Shown in pieces: positions 6,459-12,876 of a stretch of 12,940 bases of DNA (the first letter of the stretch is position 1; each line of letters opens with the position of its first letter). The notes under the pieces are model-generated. The model was not told the origin of the DNA. It worked only from the letters and a program-made list of their open reading frames with translations, and did not search any database. The translations under genes and the position numbers were made by a program. Origin of the DNA: an uncultured Oscillospiraceae bacterium (GTDB taxonomy: Bacteria > Bacillota > Clostridia > Oscillospirales > Oscillospiraceae); the NCBI GenBank assembly GCA_900757415.1, contig CAAENU010000012.1:1-12940 (forward strand), read 5' to 3'.

Positions 6459-6995
6459 ATGAGCAAGAAGGTATTGATTTTGTCTGGCAGTCCCCGGAAG
6501 GGCGGCAACTCTGATATTCTATGCGATGAATTTCTGCGTGGAGCGCAGGATGCCGGGCACAAAGCAGAAAAGATCCGGGTCGCTGAGAAAAAGGTGGCTC
6601 CCTGTTCCGGCTGCTACTACTGCAGCACCCACGGTGGAGCCTGCGTCCACAAGGATGATATGGCAGACGTCCTGCAAAAGATGATCGATGCCGATGTCAT
6701 TGTGCTGGCAAGCCCGGTATACTTCTACTCCATCAGTGCCCAGTTGAAGGCAGTGATCGACCGTACCGTGGCACGGTGGCTTGAGGTCAAAGACAAGGAA
6801 TTTTACTACATCACCACCATGGCAGACGAGGAAAAAGCCTCTGCGGACACTACGCTGACCTGCTTCCGGGGCTATGCAGACTGTGTGGGTGCCGTGGAAA
6901 AGGGAGTCCTTGTAGCAGGTGGCGTTTACGAGCCGGGTGCAGTGTGCGGTACGCCTGCCATGGCACAGGCTTACGAGATGGGGAGGAACGTATAA
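6459..6995 (+). CDS. Flavodoxin-fold NAD(P)H-dependent FMN reductase, iron-sulfur flavoprotein-like
   Basis: This 178-residue cytoplasmic oxidoreductase begins with the flavodoxin-fold strand and phosphate loop VLILSGSPRKGGNS (5-18), which binds FMN. Four cysteines, C49-x2-C52-x2-C55-x6-C62 in a CSGCYYC segment followed by DDM, resemble the compact cluster motif of iron-sulfur flavoproteins, so a 4Fe-4S centre next to FMN is possible. ASPVYFYSISAQLKAVIDR (84-102) is the second flavin-contact region. Start ATG 6459 has AAGGAG 6 bases ahead; an open frame extends upstream through the promoter and is not used. The stop overlaps the next start as TAATG. As first gene of a MerR-controlled operon, it probably reduces quinones, nitro compounds or other electrophiles, but the substrate is unknown. 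Confidence 0.88.
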   Translation: MSKKVLILSGSPRKGGNSDILCDEFLRGAQDAGHKAEKIRVAEKKVAPCSGCYYCSTHGGACVHKDDMADVLQKMIDADVIVLASPVYFYSISAQLKAVIDRTVARWLEVKDKEFYYITTMADEEKASADTTLTCFRGYADCVGAVEKGVLVAGGVYEPGAVCGTPAMAQAYEMGRNV

Positions 6996-7747
6996 TGGCA
7001 GTGAAACAGACCGCAGGGCGGGATGCTCTGGGTGAATTTGCGCCCAAATTTGCGGAACTTAACGATGAGGTACTGTTCGGGCAGGTGTAGAGCCGAGAGG
7101 ATAAACTCTCCCCCCGGGACCGCAGCCTTGTGACGGTGGTGGCACTGATGGCGCAGGGACTGACGGACTCCTCGTTTCGGTATCACCTGACGGCAGCGAA
7201 AAACAACGGTATTACCCGGACTGAGATTGCAGAGATCCTGACCCATGCGGCATTTTATGCAGGCTGGCCTAAGGCGTGGGCGGCTTTCCGCATGGCCAAG
7301 GAAGTCTGGGCAGAGGACGCTGCAGAGGATGCCAAGGCAAAGCACCAGAGTGAAATGGTGTTCCCCATCGGTGCATCCAACGACGGTTTTGCACAATATT
7401 TCAGCGGAAAAAGCTATCTGGCACCCTTGTCCACCGCACAGGTTGGCATTTACAACGTCACCTTTGAGCCGGGCTGCCGGAACAACTGGCACATCCACCA
7501 TGCCGCAAAGGGCGGTGGGCAGATCCTTGTCTGCGTGGCAGGCCGGGGCTACTATCAGGAATGGGGCGAAGCGCCGCAGGAGCTGCATCCGGGCGATGTG
7601 GTGAACATTCCCCCGGAGGTCAAGCACTGGCACGGTGCTGCACCCGATTGCTGGTTCTCTCATCTGGCCGTGGAAGTGCCCGGCGAAGGCACCTCTAACG
7701 AGTGGTGCAAGCCGGTGGCGGAAGAAACCTATAAGGAGTTGCGGTGA
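6995..7747 (+). pseudogene. Carboxymuconolactone decarboxylase-cupin fusion, interrupted by TAG at codon 32
   Basis: From ATG 6995, joined to the preceding stop as TAATG, the frame reads ...LNDEVLFGQV, then TAG (7088-7090), then SREDKLSPRDRSLVTVVALM and on to 7747, 250 codons in all. In relatives of this family the interrupted position is Trp (V-W-SREDKL), so one TGG-to-TAG change explains the break. The first part (about 16-110) is a carboxymuconolactone decarboxylase-like domain with ILTHAAFYAGWPKAWAAF. The second (about 150-240) is a cupin with NNWHIHH (His166, His168) and KHWHG (His211, His213) as probable metal ligands. Re-initiation at GTG 7130 or ATG 7148 could still give a shortened protein with an intact cupin. 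Readthrough or an error in the read cannot be excluded. It lies between two reductases in the MerR operon. Confidence 0.82.
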
Positions 7748-8670
7748 TAAACACAGGATCATCTCAGCAGGGAGGCTTTTATATAAACTATATCACATTG
7801 AATAACGGCGTAAAAATGCCTCAGCTTGGCTATGGGGTCTATCAGGTCTCACAGGAGGAATGCGAGCGCTGTGTACTGGATGCTTTGCAGGTGGGCTACC
7901 GCTCCATCGACACGGCACAATCCTACTTCAACGAAGAGCAGGTGGGCACAGCAATCGAAAAATCCCGTGTGGATCGCAAAGATATTTTTCTGACCACCAA
8001 GGTCTGGGTCGAGCATTACGGTTATAAGGAGGCCAAGGCATCTGTGCTGGAATCCCTGCGTAAGCTGCGAACGGATTATCTGGACCTTTGTTTGTTGCAC
8101 CAGCCGTTTGCTGATTACTACGGCGCATGGCACGCCTTGGAGGAGCTATATGAGGCAGGCAAGATTCGGGCCATTGGCGTGTCCAATTTTTATCCTGACC
8201 GCCTCGTTGATCTGTGCAGCTTTGCTCGTATCAAACCCATGGTGAATCAGGTAGAGGTGCATCCGCTGCACCAGCAGGGCAAGGCAAAGGAATGGATGGA
8301 AAAATACGGCGTTCAGATGGAGGCATGGGCTCCCTTTGGCGAAGGTCGGAGTCAGATGTTCACAAACCCTGTGCTGGCAGAAATCGGCGCAAAATATGGC
8401 AAAACTGTGGCACAGGTCATTCTCCGCTGGCATTTGCAACGGGGCGTGGTGGTCATCCCAAAATCCACCCACAGGGAGCGGATGCAGGAAAATCTGGAAG
8501 TGTTCGACTTTGCGCTGTCCTCTGAGGACATGGAAAGGATCGCCGCACTGGATACCAAAACCAGTGCCTTCTTTGCTCACGACGACCCTGCAATGGTGGA
8601 ATGGTTCGCCCAGATGGTGGAACAGCGCAAAACCAACCACGTTGCAGCCAAGGAGAAAAAGAACTGGTAA
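7744..8670 (+). CDS. Aldo/keto reductase
   Basis: This NADPH-dependent reductase of aldehydes and ketones has a TIM-barrel of about 295 residues. Counting from GTG 7744 (308 residues), the catalytic tetrad is Asp56 and Tyr61 in SIDTAQSYFNE, Lys86 in TTKVW and His119 in LLHQP. The cofactor site includes IGVSNFYPDR (about 144-153) and VVIPKSTHRERMQEN. GTG 7744 overlaps the stop of the previous frame and has AAGGAG 5 bases upstream. It would add 13 odd residues before the family's usual beginning, (M)NYITLNNGVKMP. A better GGAGG (7771-7775) lies 7 bases ahead of ATA 7783, exactly where family members start with ATG, so the native start may have mutated. The gene is the last of the MerR operon and fits aldehyde detoxification. 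Confidence 0.87.
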   Translation: MINTGSSQQGGFYINYITLNNGVKMPQLGYGVYQVSQEECERCVLDALQVGYRSIDTAQSYFNEEQVGTAIEKSRVDRKDIFLTTKVWVEHYGYKEAKASVLESLRKLRTDYLDLCLLHQPFADYYGAWHALEELYEAGKIRAIGVSNFYPDRLVDLCSFARIKPMVNQVEVHPLHQQGKAKEWMEKYGVQMEAWAPFGEGRSQMFTNPVLAEIGAKYGKTVAQVILRWHLQRGVVVIPKSTHRERMQENLEVFDFALSSEDMERIAALDTKTSAFFAHDDPAMVEWFAQMVEQRKTNHVAAKEKKNW

Positions 8671-8710
8671 ATGCGTTTTGACGGATACCCAACCATGATG
8701 AAACAAAAAT

Positions 8711-8736
8711 AGGGTGCGCCCCTGCGGACGCACCCT
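8711..8736. terminator. GC-rich hairpin after the aldo/keto reductase gene
   Basis: AGGGTGCG (8711-8718) pairs with CGCACCCT (8729-8736), and further G/C pairs are possible inside. The plus strand continues GAAAAAT, with no U-tract. The minus strand continues ATTTTTGTTTC, a fair terminator tail. It lies 40 bases after the reductase stop. Confidence 0.55.
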
Positions 8737-8769
8737 GAAAAATCCGCATACGACAGCGATATGTACAAC

Positions 8770-8803
8770 AGGGCGTTCCCCGTCGGGAACGCTCTGTTTC
8801 TCT
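8770..8803 (+). terminator. Probable terminator of the MerR-controlled operon
   Basis: AGGGCGTTCCC (8770-8780) pairs with GGGAACGCTCT (8785-8795) through 11 bp including a G-T wobble, with a 4-base loop. The tail is GTTTCTCTCT, U-rich but interrupted. It is the best plus-strand stop signal after the reductase gene. Confidence 0.65.
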
Positions 8804-8811
8804 CTGTAGTG

Positions 8812-8844
8812 GGAGGAATTATGTCAAATCGACACAATTCCTCC
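8812..8844. other. Perfect-arm hairpin of unknown role
   Basis: GGAGGAATT (8812-8820) pairs perfectly with AATTCCTCC (8836-8844), and GTC/GAC pairs form inside the loop. There is no U-tract on either side. The GGAGGAATTATG start resembles a ribosome site plus ATG, but the site would be buried in the stem and no real gene follows. Confidence 0.5.
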
Positions 8845-8875
8845 TCGTCCGTTCTAAGCAGGTTGTGGGGTTGGA

Positions 8876-8983
8876 CCGCGTTTGCGCAGCGCAGCGGAGC
8901 AATGAAAGCCCCAGTGGGGCTTTTAAGCGGCAGCGCGGTCTGCGACAGCAGATGGAGGGGCCTCGCCCACAAATGTTTCCGAA
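8876..8983 (+). repeat. Dispersed palindromic intergenic repeat, copy 3
   Basis: A block of 52 bases starting at the GCG at 8878 is identical to the reverse complement of copy 1, including the hairpin AAAGCCCCA-G-TGGGGCTTT (8905-8923). It continues with GATGGAGGGGCCTCG and ends near TTTCCGAA, similar to copy 2. This is the fullest copy and best defines the unit, about 100 bases long. Confidence 0.8.
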
Positions 8984-9097
8984 TTGTTAAGACGCAAAAA
9001 ATAAGTAGCGGGGCTCTGCTCATGTAATGGGGTCACCGTTCGCTCTGAACGAAGTTCGTGCCTCTGTTTGTGCATTAAAGACGCAGACTGCTATAAA

Positions 9098-9133
9098 ACG
9101 GCAAGGTCTCTCGCAATCAAGAAACCTTGCCGT
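9098..9133 (-). terminator. Terminator of the secreted-protein gene
   Basis: ACGGCAAGGT (9098-9107) pairs perfectly with ACCTTGCCGT (9124-9133). On the minus strand it is followed by TTTTATAG. It lies about 45 bases beyond the stop codon at 9177 and should end that transcript. Confidence 0.8.
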
Positions 9134-9176
9134 CTTGTGTTATATTTTACAATAAATTAGGCAGCTTCCCGTGTAT

Positions 9177-10013
9177 TCACAGTGCCACGCTGACCGGCAG
9201 GACATACACGCCGTCGGCGGCGTAGAAGGTGATCTGAGTAATCGTCTTGCCGATGATGGATGCAAAGTAAGGATCATCGGCATTGAAGCCCAGCTTGGTA
9301 CCATGCCAGATGTTGGTCACATGATGCAGGCCGTACTCACTGCCATCGGCGGTGGTCAGAACTACGCCGTAGACCTTGTTGGCCTTGTAGTCCAGATCAA
9401 AACCGGAGATTTTCATCTCGTAGGTGGTGTGGTGACCGTTGGTATTCAGCTCCACAGTGGTGCCCTCTACGGTGGTCTCGGTGGCGTGGACCTTGCCAAA
9501 CTCCCACTTGCCGCTCAGCAGGTTATACCATGCGGTGATGTAGTAGGCAGGGGTCTCGCTGAGCTTGTAGTAAGCGTAGCTCTCGTTCTCAAACAAGGCA
9601 TCTGCGCCGGTGTAGGTGGTGGTGGATTCCTTGCCCTTCAGGGTAACGGTAATGTCGTAGCTGTCGGCATCGGTGACCTGCTTTGCATTCTTCAGCGCCC
9701 ACGGGGTCAGCACCTTGACCGGGAAGGAAACGCCGGTGATGTCAGTGCCGTCCGCGTTGACGTGGTAGGAACCGCCGGCAAGGTTGCCCGCACGGGTCTT
9801 GTTCTTGGTGGCGCTGGTCACAGCGTCGATCTCAGATGCGTTGTCCACACCGGCAGCCTTGTAGAAGTCGGCGTAGGGAATGTTCATCTGGACATAGCTG
9901 GAGGTCAGGCAGTTTTCCTGTTCCACCTCTTCCGCAGCGAAGGCCGGGACTGCCACAGCGCATACCAGCATAGCGGCCGCAAGTGCACCTGCAAATACTT
10001 TTTTTAATCTCAT
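9177..10013 (-). CDS. Secreted Tp47-like (penicillin-binding Tp47 domain) protein
   Basis: This 278-residue exported protein has a clear signal peptide: MRLKK, a hydrophobic core at about 6-22, and likely cleavage after AFA (residue 26). No lipobox is present (Cys18 follows Val). The mature part is rich in beta-strand patterns, Thr, Tyr and Lys, with one cysteine (Cys35) near its start. Segments such as YVQMNIPYADFYKA, IDAVTSATKNKTR and GTDITGVSFPVKV recall proteins annotated in Clostridia as Tp47-domain proteins, after the Treponema penicillin-binding lipoprotein; that name is from memory and no penicillin-binding residues can be confirmed. ATG 10013 has AGAGGTG upstream. Its promoter region carries the GTTAG-N6-CTAAC box shared with the metal transporter gene, so a role in metal acquisition at the cell surface is plausible. 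It is transcribed alone. Confidence 0.7.
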   Translation of the reverse strand: MRLKKVFAGALAAAMLVCAVAVPAFAAEEVEQENCLTSSYVQMNIPYADFYKAAGVDNASEIDAVTSATKNKTRAGNLAGGSYHVNADGTDITGVSFPVKVLTPWALKNAKQVTDADSYDITVTLKGKESTTTYTGADALFENESYAYYKLSETPAYYITAWYNLLSGKWEFGKVHATETTVEGTTVELNTNGHHTTYEMKISGFDLDYKANKVYGVVLTTADGSEYGLHHVTNIWHGTKLGFNADDPYFASIIGKTITQITFYAADGVYVLPVSVAL

Positions 10014-10047
10014 GATAACACACCTCTATCTCAGTTTTGAAAAAACA

Positions 10048-10063
10048 GTTAGCTTTACCTAAC
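10048..10063. promoter_or_regulatory. GTTAG-N6-CTAAC operator upstream of the secreted protein
   Basis: GTTAGCTTTACCTAAC is a 16-bp dyad with perfect 5-bp arms. It lies 35 bases before ATG 10013, within a possible minus-strand promoter (TTGCAT, 17 bp, TAACTG). The same arms and spacing recur at 10272-10287 and 11220-11235. The TTAG...CTAA arms resemble iron- or manganese-regulator (DtxR-family) sites. A degenerate fourth copy, GTTAG-N6-CGAAT, occurs at 10104-10119. Confidence 0.65.
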
Positions 10064-10082
10064 AATTGATGCAAAAAAATGC

Positions 10083-10097
10083 AGGGGAAAAACCCCT
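10083..10097. other. Short AGGGG/CCCCT hairpin
   Basis: AGGGG (10083-10087) and CCCCT (10093-10097) flank five A bases. It lies in the divergent region upstream of the minus-strand gene, and neither side has a convincing U-tract outside the loop. It may be an old terminator or chance. Confidence 0.3.
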
Positions 10098-10233
10098 CAG
10101 ATGGTTAGGCAAAACGAATTCGCGAAGTAAAAATAGCACTCCCACCGGGCGTTGTCAAGTAGAAACCGGAAAGTTTACAAAGGTGAATTTTTCGGTGCAG
10201 GAAACAATCTGCATCCTCTATACCGCAAAGCCC

Positions 10234-10262
10234 TTGACCTTTTTGCCGGAGCGCAGTATACT
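10234..10262 (+). promoter_or_regulatory. Consensus-like promoter of the ZIP transporter gene
   Basis: TTGACC (10234-10239) and TATACT (10257-10262) are separated by the ideal 17 bp. Transcription should begin near 10269, just ahead of the operator at 10272-10287 and 35 bases before ATG 10304. Confidence 0.85.
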
Positions 10263-10271
10263 TTTTATGAA

Positions 10272-10287
10272 GTTAGTCATGAATAAC
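10272..10287. promoter_or_regulatory. GTTAG-N6-ATAAC operator at the ZIP gene start site
   Basis: GTTAGTCATGAATAAC has the same 6-bp spacing as the perfect boxes at 10048 and 11220, with one arm mismatch (ATAAC for CTAAC). It begins about 10 bp after the -10 hexamer, overlapping the start of the transcript. That position suits a repressor that blocks transcription when metal is plentiful. Confidence 0.6.
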
Positions 10288-10303
10288 CATAAGGAGGTAC
10301 TAC

Positions 10304-11086
10304 ATGATACAAGACGCGTTCTGGGGGATCTTGATCCCCTTTCTGGGCACAAGTCTTGGGGCGGGCTGTGTGTTCTTTTTGAAAAAGTCCCTGAGCGACG
10401 GCATTCAGCGGGCGTTGACCGGCTTTGCTGCCGGGGTCATGGTGGCGGCATCGGTGTGGAGCTTGCTGATCCCGGCTATGGAGCAGGCCGCAGATCTGGG
10501 CAGACTGGCGTTTTTCCCGGCGGCGGTGGGTTTCTGGCTGGGCATCCTGTTTTTGCTGCTGCTGGATCATCTCATCCCCCATCTGCACCAGAACAGTTTG
10601 CAGGCCGAAGGGCCAAAAAGCCAGCTCCAGCGCACCACCATGATGGTTCTGGCGGTGACGCTGCACAACATCCCGGAGGGCATGGCAGTGGGCGTAGTCT
10701 ATGCCGGATACCTTGCCGGAACGGCTCAGATCACCGCCGCCGGAGCGCTGGCGCTTTCTCTTGGCATTGCCATCCAGAACTTCCCGGAGGGTGCCATCAT
10801 CTCCATGCCTCTGCGGGCGGAAGGAATGAAAAAAGGCCGGGCGTTCTGGGGCGGCGTACTGTCCGGCATCGTAGAACCCATCGGGGCAGTGCTAACGATT
10901 CTGGCGGCAGGCATCGTGGTGCCCGCGTTGCCCTATCTGCTCAGCTTTGCCGCCGGAGCCATGCTGTATGTGGTGGTGGAGGAGTTGATCCCGGAAATGT
11001 CGCAGGGACAGCACTCCAACGTTGGCACGGTATTTTTCGCGGTGGGCTTCAGCGTGATGATGGTGCTGGATGTGGCACTGGGGTGA
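10304..11086 (+). CDS. ZIP-family divalent metal transporter (ZupT-like)
   Basis: This 260-residue inner-membrane importer of zinc, iron or manganese has about eight hydrophobic helices. The two metal-binding helices carry HNIPEGMAVG (121-130) and QNFPEGAIIS (158-167), the hallmark HNxPEG and xNxPEG motifs of bacterial ZIP proteins. SGIVEPIGA (187-195) and VVVEELIPE (223-231) are also conserved. The loop between helices 3 and 4 (about 90-112) has two histidines (LIPHLHQ), fewer than many ZIPs. ATG 10304 follows a perfect AAGGAGG with a 6-base gap. A strong promoter overlapped by a GTTAG-type box lies directly upstream. It is apparently a single-gene unit. The family is secure; which metal it carries cannot be read from the sequence, though the DtxR-like box favours iron or manganese. 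Confidence 0.92.
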   Translation: MIQDAFWGILIPFLGTSLGAGCVFFLKKSLSDGIQRALTGFAAGVMVAASVWSLLIPAMEQAADLGRLAFFPAAVGFWLGILFLLLLDHLIPHLHQNSLQAEGPKSQLQRTTMMVLAVTLHNIPEGMAVGVVYAGYLAGTAQITAAGALALSLGIAIQNFPEGAIISMPLRAEGMKKGRAFWGGVLSGIVEPIGAVLTILAAGIVVPALPYLLSFAAGAMLYVVVEELIPEMSQGQHSNVGTVFFAVGFSVMMVLDVALG

Positions 11087-11145
11087 CGGTTGGGGGTTCC
11101 CGAAAGCGAAATCTCTTTCAAAATCTCCGAAAATGCCTAAACTTC

Positions 11146-11174
11146 TTGACAGAGGAGACGGCAGGGCGTATTAT
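11146..11174 (+). promoter_or_regulatory. Consensus promoter ahead of the methyltransferase genes
   Basis: TTGACA (11146-11151), 17 bp, TATTAT (11169-11174): an almost perfect vegetative promoter. The transcript should start near 11181 and at once enter the hairpin at 11188-11208, so output may be limited by early termination. The first gene lies 160 bases from the -10. Confidence 0.75.
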
Positions 11175-11187
11175 TTTGGCAGAAGGA

Positions 11188-11208
11188 CCGCTGAGAAGCG
11201 GCTTTTTA
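11188..11208 (+). terminator. Small intrinsic terminator or attenuator hairpin
   Basis: CCGCT (11188-11192), loop GAGA, AGCGG (11197-11201), then CTTTTTAT. The GNRA loop and U-tract make a compact terminator. It could end the ZIP transcript (stop at 11086) or act as an attenuator for the promoter that begins only about 7 bases earlier. Confidence 0.7.
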
Positions 11209-11219
11209 TAGAATGAAAA

Positions 11220-11235
11220 GTTAGCGTTATCTAAC
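11220..11235. promoter_or_regulatory. GTTAG-N6-CTAAC operator ahead of the methyltransferase genes
   Basis: GTTAGCGTTATCTAAC has perfect arms identical to the box at 10048-10063. It lies about 40 bp downstream of the predicted start from the 11146 promoter and 98 bp before ATG 11334. There it could act as a roadblock, or regulate a weaker promoter that I cannot define. It links the methyltransferases to the same regulator as the transporter and the secreted protein. Confidence 0.65.
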
Positions 11236-11333
11236 TTTCGGCACGAGGAATTGCTGGCCTGTCATCCGGTGCAGTGGGCGCATCTGGTAAAAAGCATTGC
11301 ATTGTGAACTGTAAATAGAAAGAGGGTGGCGTT

Positions 11334-11945
11334 ATGTCCTTTTTTGAAAACACCCGAAAGCCCGTAGGCCTTGGCGGGAAGATCATGGTTGCTATGATGA
11401 ACTTTGGACACAGCGCAATGGCAGAATGGGGGCTGAGTTTTTTACAGCCTGCCCCGGATGCCATGGTGCTGGACTGCGGCTGCGGCGGCGGGGCGAACAT
11501 CAAAACGCTGTTGAAGCTGTGCCCCAACGGCAAAGTGCAGGGCATCGACTATTCGGCTGTCAGCGTAGAAAAAGCGCGAAAAGTCAATGCCAGAGCCATT
11601 GCGGCAGGACGGTGTACCGTGCAACAGGCAAGTGTGGCAGAACTGCCGTTTGAAGCGGAACAGTTTGATGTGGTGACCGCCTTTGAAACAGTCTATTTCT
11701 GGCCGGAACTTGCGCAGAATTTCAGAGAGGTCTATCGGGTGCTGAAGCCCAGCGGGATCTTTTTCATCTGCAATGAAGCAAACGGCGAAACAGCAAAAGA
11801 CGACAAATGGACGCAGATCATCGGTGACATGACCATCTATACGGATACTGCACTGAAAGCGTATCTGGAACAAGCAGGATTTTGTCAGATCCAAAGCCAC
11901 AAAAATAAAAAGGGCTGGCTTTGCGTTACGGCGCAAAAGCGGTGA
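11334..11945 (+). CDS. Class I SAM-dependent methyltransferase (ubiE/Methyltransf_11-like)
   Basis: This 203-residue soluble methyltransferase has a SAM-binding Rossmann fold. The glycine-rich motif I is VLDCGCGGGANIKTLL (44-59), the acidic end of motif II is GIDYS (about 71-75), and QASVAELPFEAEQFDVV (about 98-114) forms motifs III and IV. After ETVYFWPEL comes the strand REVYRVLKPSGIFFICNE typical of this group. The N-terminal MSFFENTRKPVGLGGKIM is the usual start of a clostridial subgroup whose substrate is not known to me. ATG 11334 has AGAGGGTGG close upstream. A second, unrelated methyltransferase follows 88 bases later, probably in the same transcript. The GTTAG box upstream suggests metal control. 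Substrate unknown; it could be a small molecule or metabolite. Confidence 0.85.
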   Translation: MSFFENTRKPVGLGGKIMVAMMNFGHSAMAEWGLSFLQPAPDAMVLDCGCGGGANIKTLLKLCPNGKVQGIDYSAVSVEKARKVNARAIAAGRCTVQQASVAELPFEAEQFDVVTAFETVYFWPELAQNFREVYRVLKPSGIFFICNEANGETAKDDKWTQIIGDMTIYTDTALKAYLEQAGFCQIQSHKNKKGWLCVTAQKR

Positions 11946-12033
11946 AGTAGTGCAACCGTAACACTTGGAACGGTGAAAAGCATGGCATGGTTCGTCTGCC
12001 GGAAAGCAGAATAAGGAGAACAGGGAGGAACCT

Positions 12034-12876
12034 ATGAAATACAAAATCGAGAAAAACACCGTGCAGGAGACGCTGATCCTCCCACTGTATTCCCGGAAGC
12101 TGTGCACAGAGCTGTATCCGAACCTTTACCGGGACGAAACGGCGGTGCGTCTGATCGACCAGATCGACTACGACTTTTCAGAGGCAGAGAAAAATTCCCG
12201 TAGCCTGATGCAGCGTTTCGGTGCGCTGGAGGTGGCCATGCGGCAAAATGACCTTGCCTTTGAGGTGCGGGCGTACCTGAAAAACCACCCCTGCGCGGCA
12301 GTGGTCAATTTGGGCTGTGGGCTGGATAACACCGGCAGAGTCTGCGACAACGGCAGATGCAAGATCTACAATCTGGACTTCCCGGATGTGATCGCCTTGC
12401 GGCAGCAGCTGCTGCCCGCCGGGGAGCGGGAGCAAAACATCCCCTGCGACCTGAAAGACCCCGCATGGTTTGACAAGATCGATGCCTCCGGCGGGGCGGT
12501 GTTTTTTGCCTCCGGGGTGTTCTATTACTTCCTGACCCAGCAGGTCAGGGCGCTGGTGCGGGGGATGGCAGATGCTTTTCCCGGCGGGGTGCTGGTCTTT
12601 GATGCCGCCAACCAAACGGCGGTGAAGATGATCGCAAAAACATGGCTCAAGACTGCAAAGATCAAGGATGTGGGGGCATATTTCGCGGTTTCGGATGCGA
12701 AAAGCGAGCTTTCCCCATGGGACAGCCGTCTGCAGGTCACAAGCCGCGGCTATATGCTGGGTTACAACGATTTGAAAGATCCTTCCGTCAGCGGCTTTTT
12801 CCGGTTTCTTGCAAGGGTCGGGGACAACGGGATGAAAATGCAGATCGTGAAGATCGGATTTGGAGACAGACAATGA
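12034..12876 (+). CDS. SAM-dependent methyltransferase, leucine carboxyl methyltransferase (LCMT/PPM1) family
   Basis: This 280-residue soluble protein shows the LCMT-type SAM motif VVNLGCGLDNTGRV (90-103), followed by YNLDFPDVIALRQQLLP (about 112-128), the hallmark of the family that includes enzymes annotated for polyketide-type O-methylation. FFASGVFYYFL (about 157-167) is the next conserved block. The first 90 residues form the helical cap usual in this group. The gene begins at ATG 12034 with GGGAGGAA 5 bases upstream. Its stop shares the ATGA overlap with the following gene, so those two are coupled. O-methylation of a carboxyl or hydroxyl group on a small molecule is likely, but the substrate cannot be read from the sequence. 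Confidence 0.85.
   Translation: MKYKIEKNTVQETLILPLYSRKLCTELYPNLYRDETAVRLIDQIDYDFSEAEKNSRSLMQRFGALEVAMRQNDLAFEVRAYLKNHPCAAVVNLGCGLDNTGRVCDNGRCKIYNLDFPDVIALRQQLLPAGEREQNIPCDLKDPAWFDKIDASGGAVFFASGVFYYFLTQQVRALVRGMADAFPGGVLVFDAANQTAVKMIAKTWLKTAKIKDVGAYFAVSDAKSELSPWDSRLQVTSRGYMLGYNDLKDPSVSGFFRFLARVGDNGMKMQIVKIGFGDRQ

Larger units (their letters stand above)
8671..9176. other. Gene-free stretch with hairpins and a dispersed repeat
   Basis: No gene is convincing here. A frame at 8761-9027 mainly translates the hairpins and the repeat. In order the stretch contains dyads at 8711-8736, 8770-8795 and 8812-8844, repeat copy 3 (8876-8983) and a terminator (9098-9133) for the minus-strand gene. Five hairpins in 500 bases between convergent genes is dense. 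Confidence 0.7.

Noticed and set aside
7088..7090. TAG read as pyrrolysine
   Set aside because: No pyl genes or methylamine methyltransferase context are visible, and the position fits a mutated Trp codon.
8812..8823. GGAGGAATT-ATG as a ribosome site and start codon
   Set aside because: The site is half of a perfect hairpin and no plausible coding sequence follows.
1..8983. Repeat copies as a CRISPR array
   Set aside because: The three copies are thousands of bases apart, in both orientations, with genes between them; no spacers or cas genes are present.
8761..9027. Possible 88-residue plus-strand protein
   Set aside because: It reads through two hairpins and the dispersed repeat, has no family resemblance and no free ribosome site.
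11242..11307. Short frame reading HEELLACHPVQWAHLVKSIAL before the first methyltransferase
   Set aside because: It looks protein-like and might be the remnant of a lost gene, but it has no ATG start or ribosome site and is too short to support.
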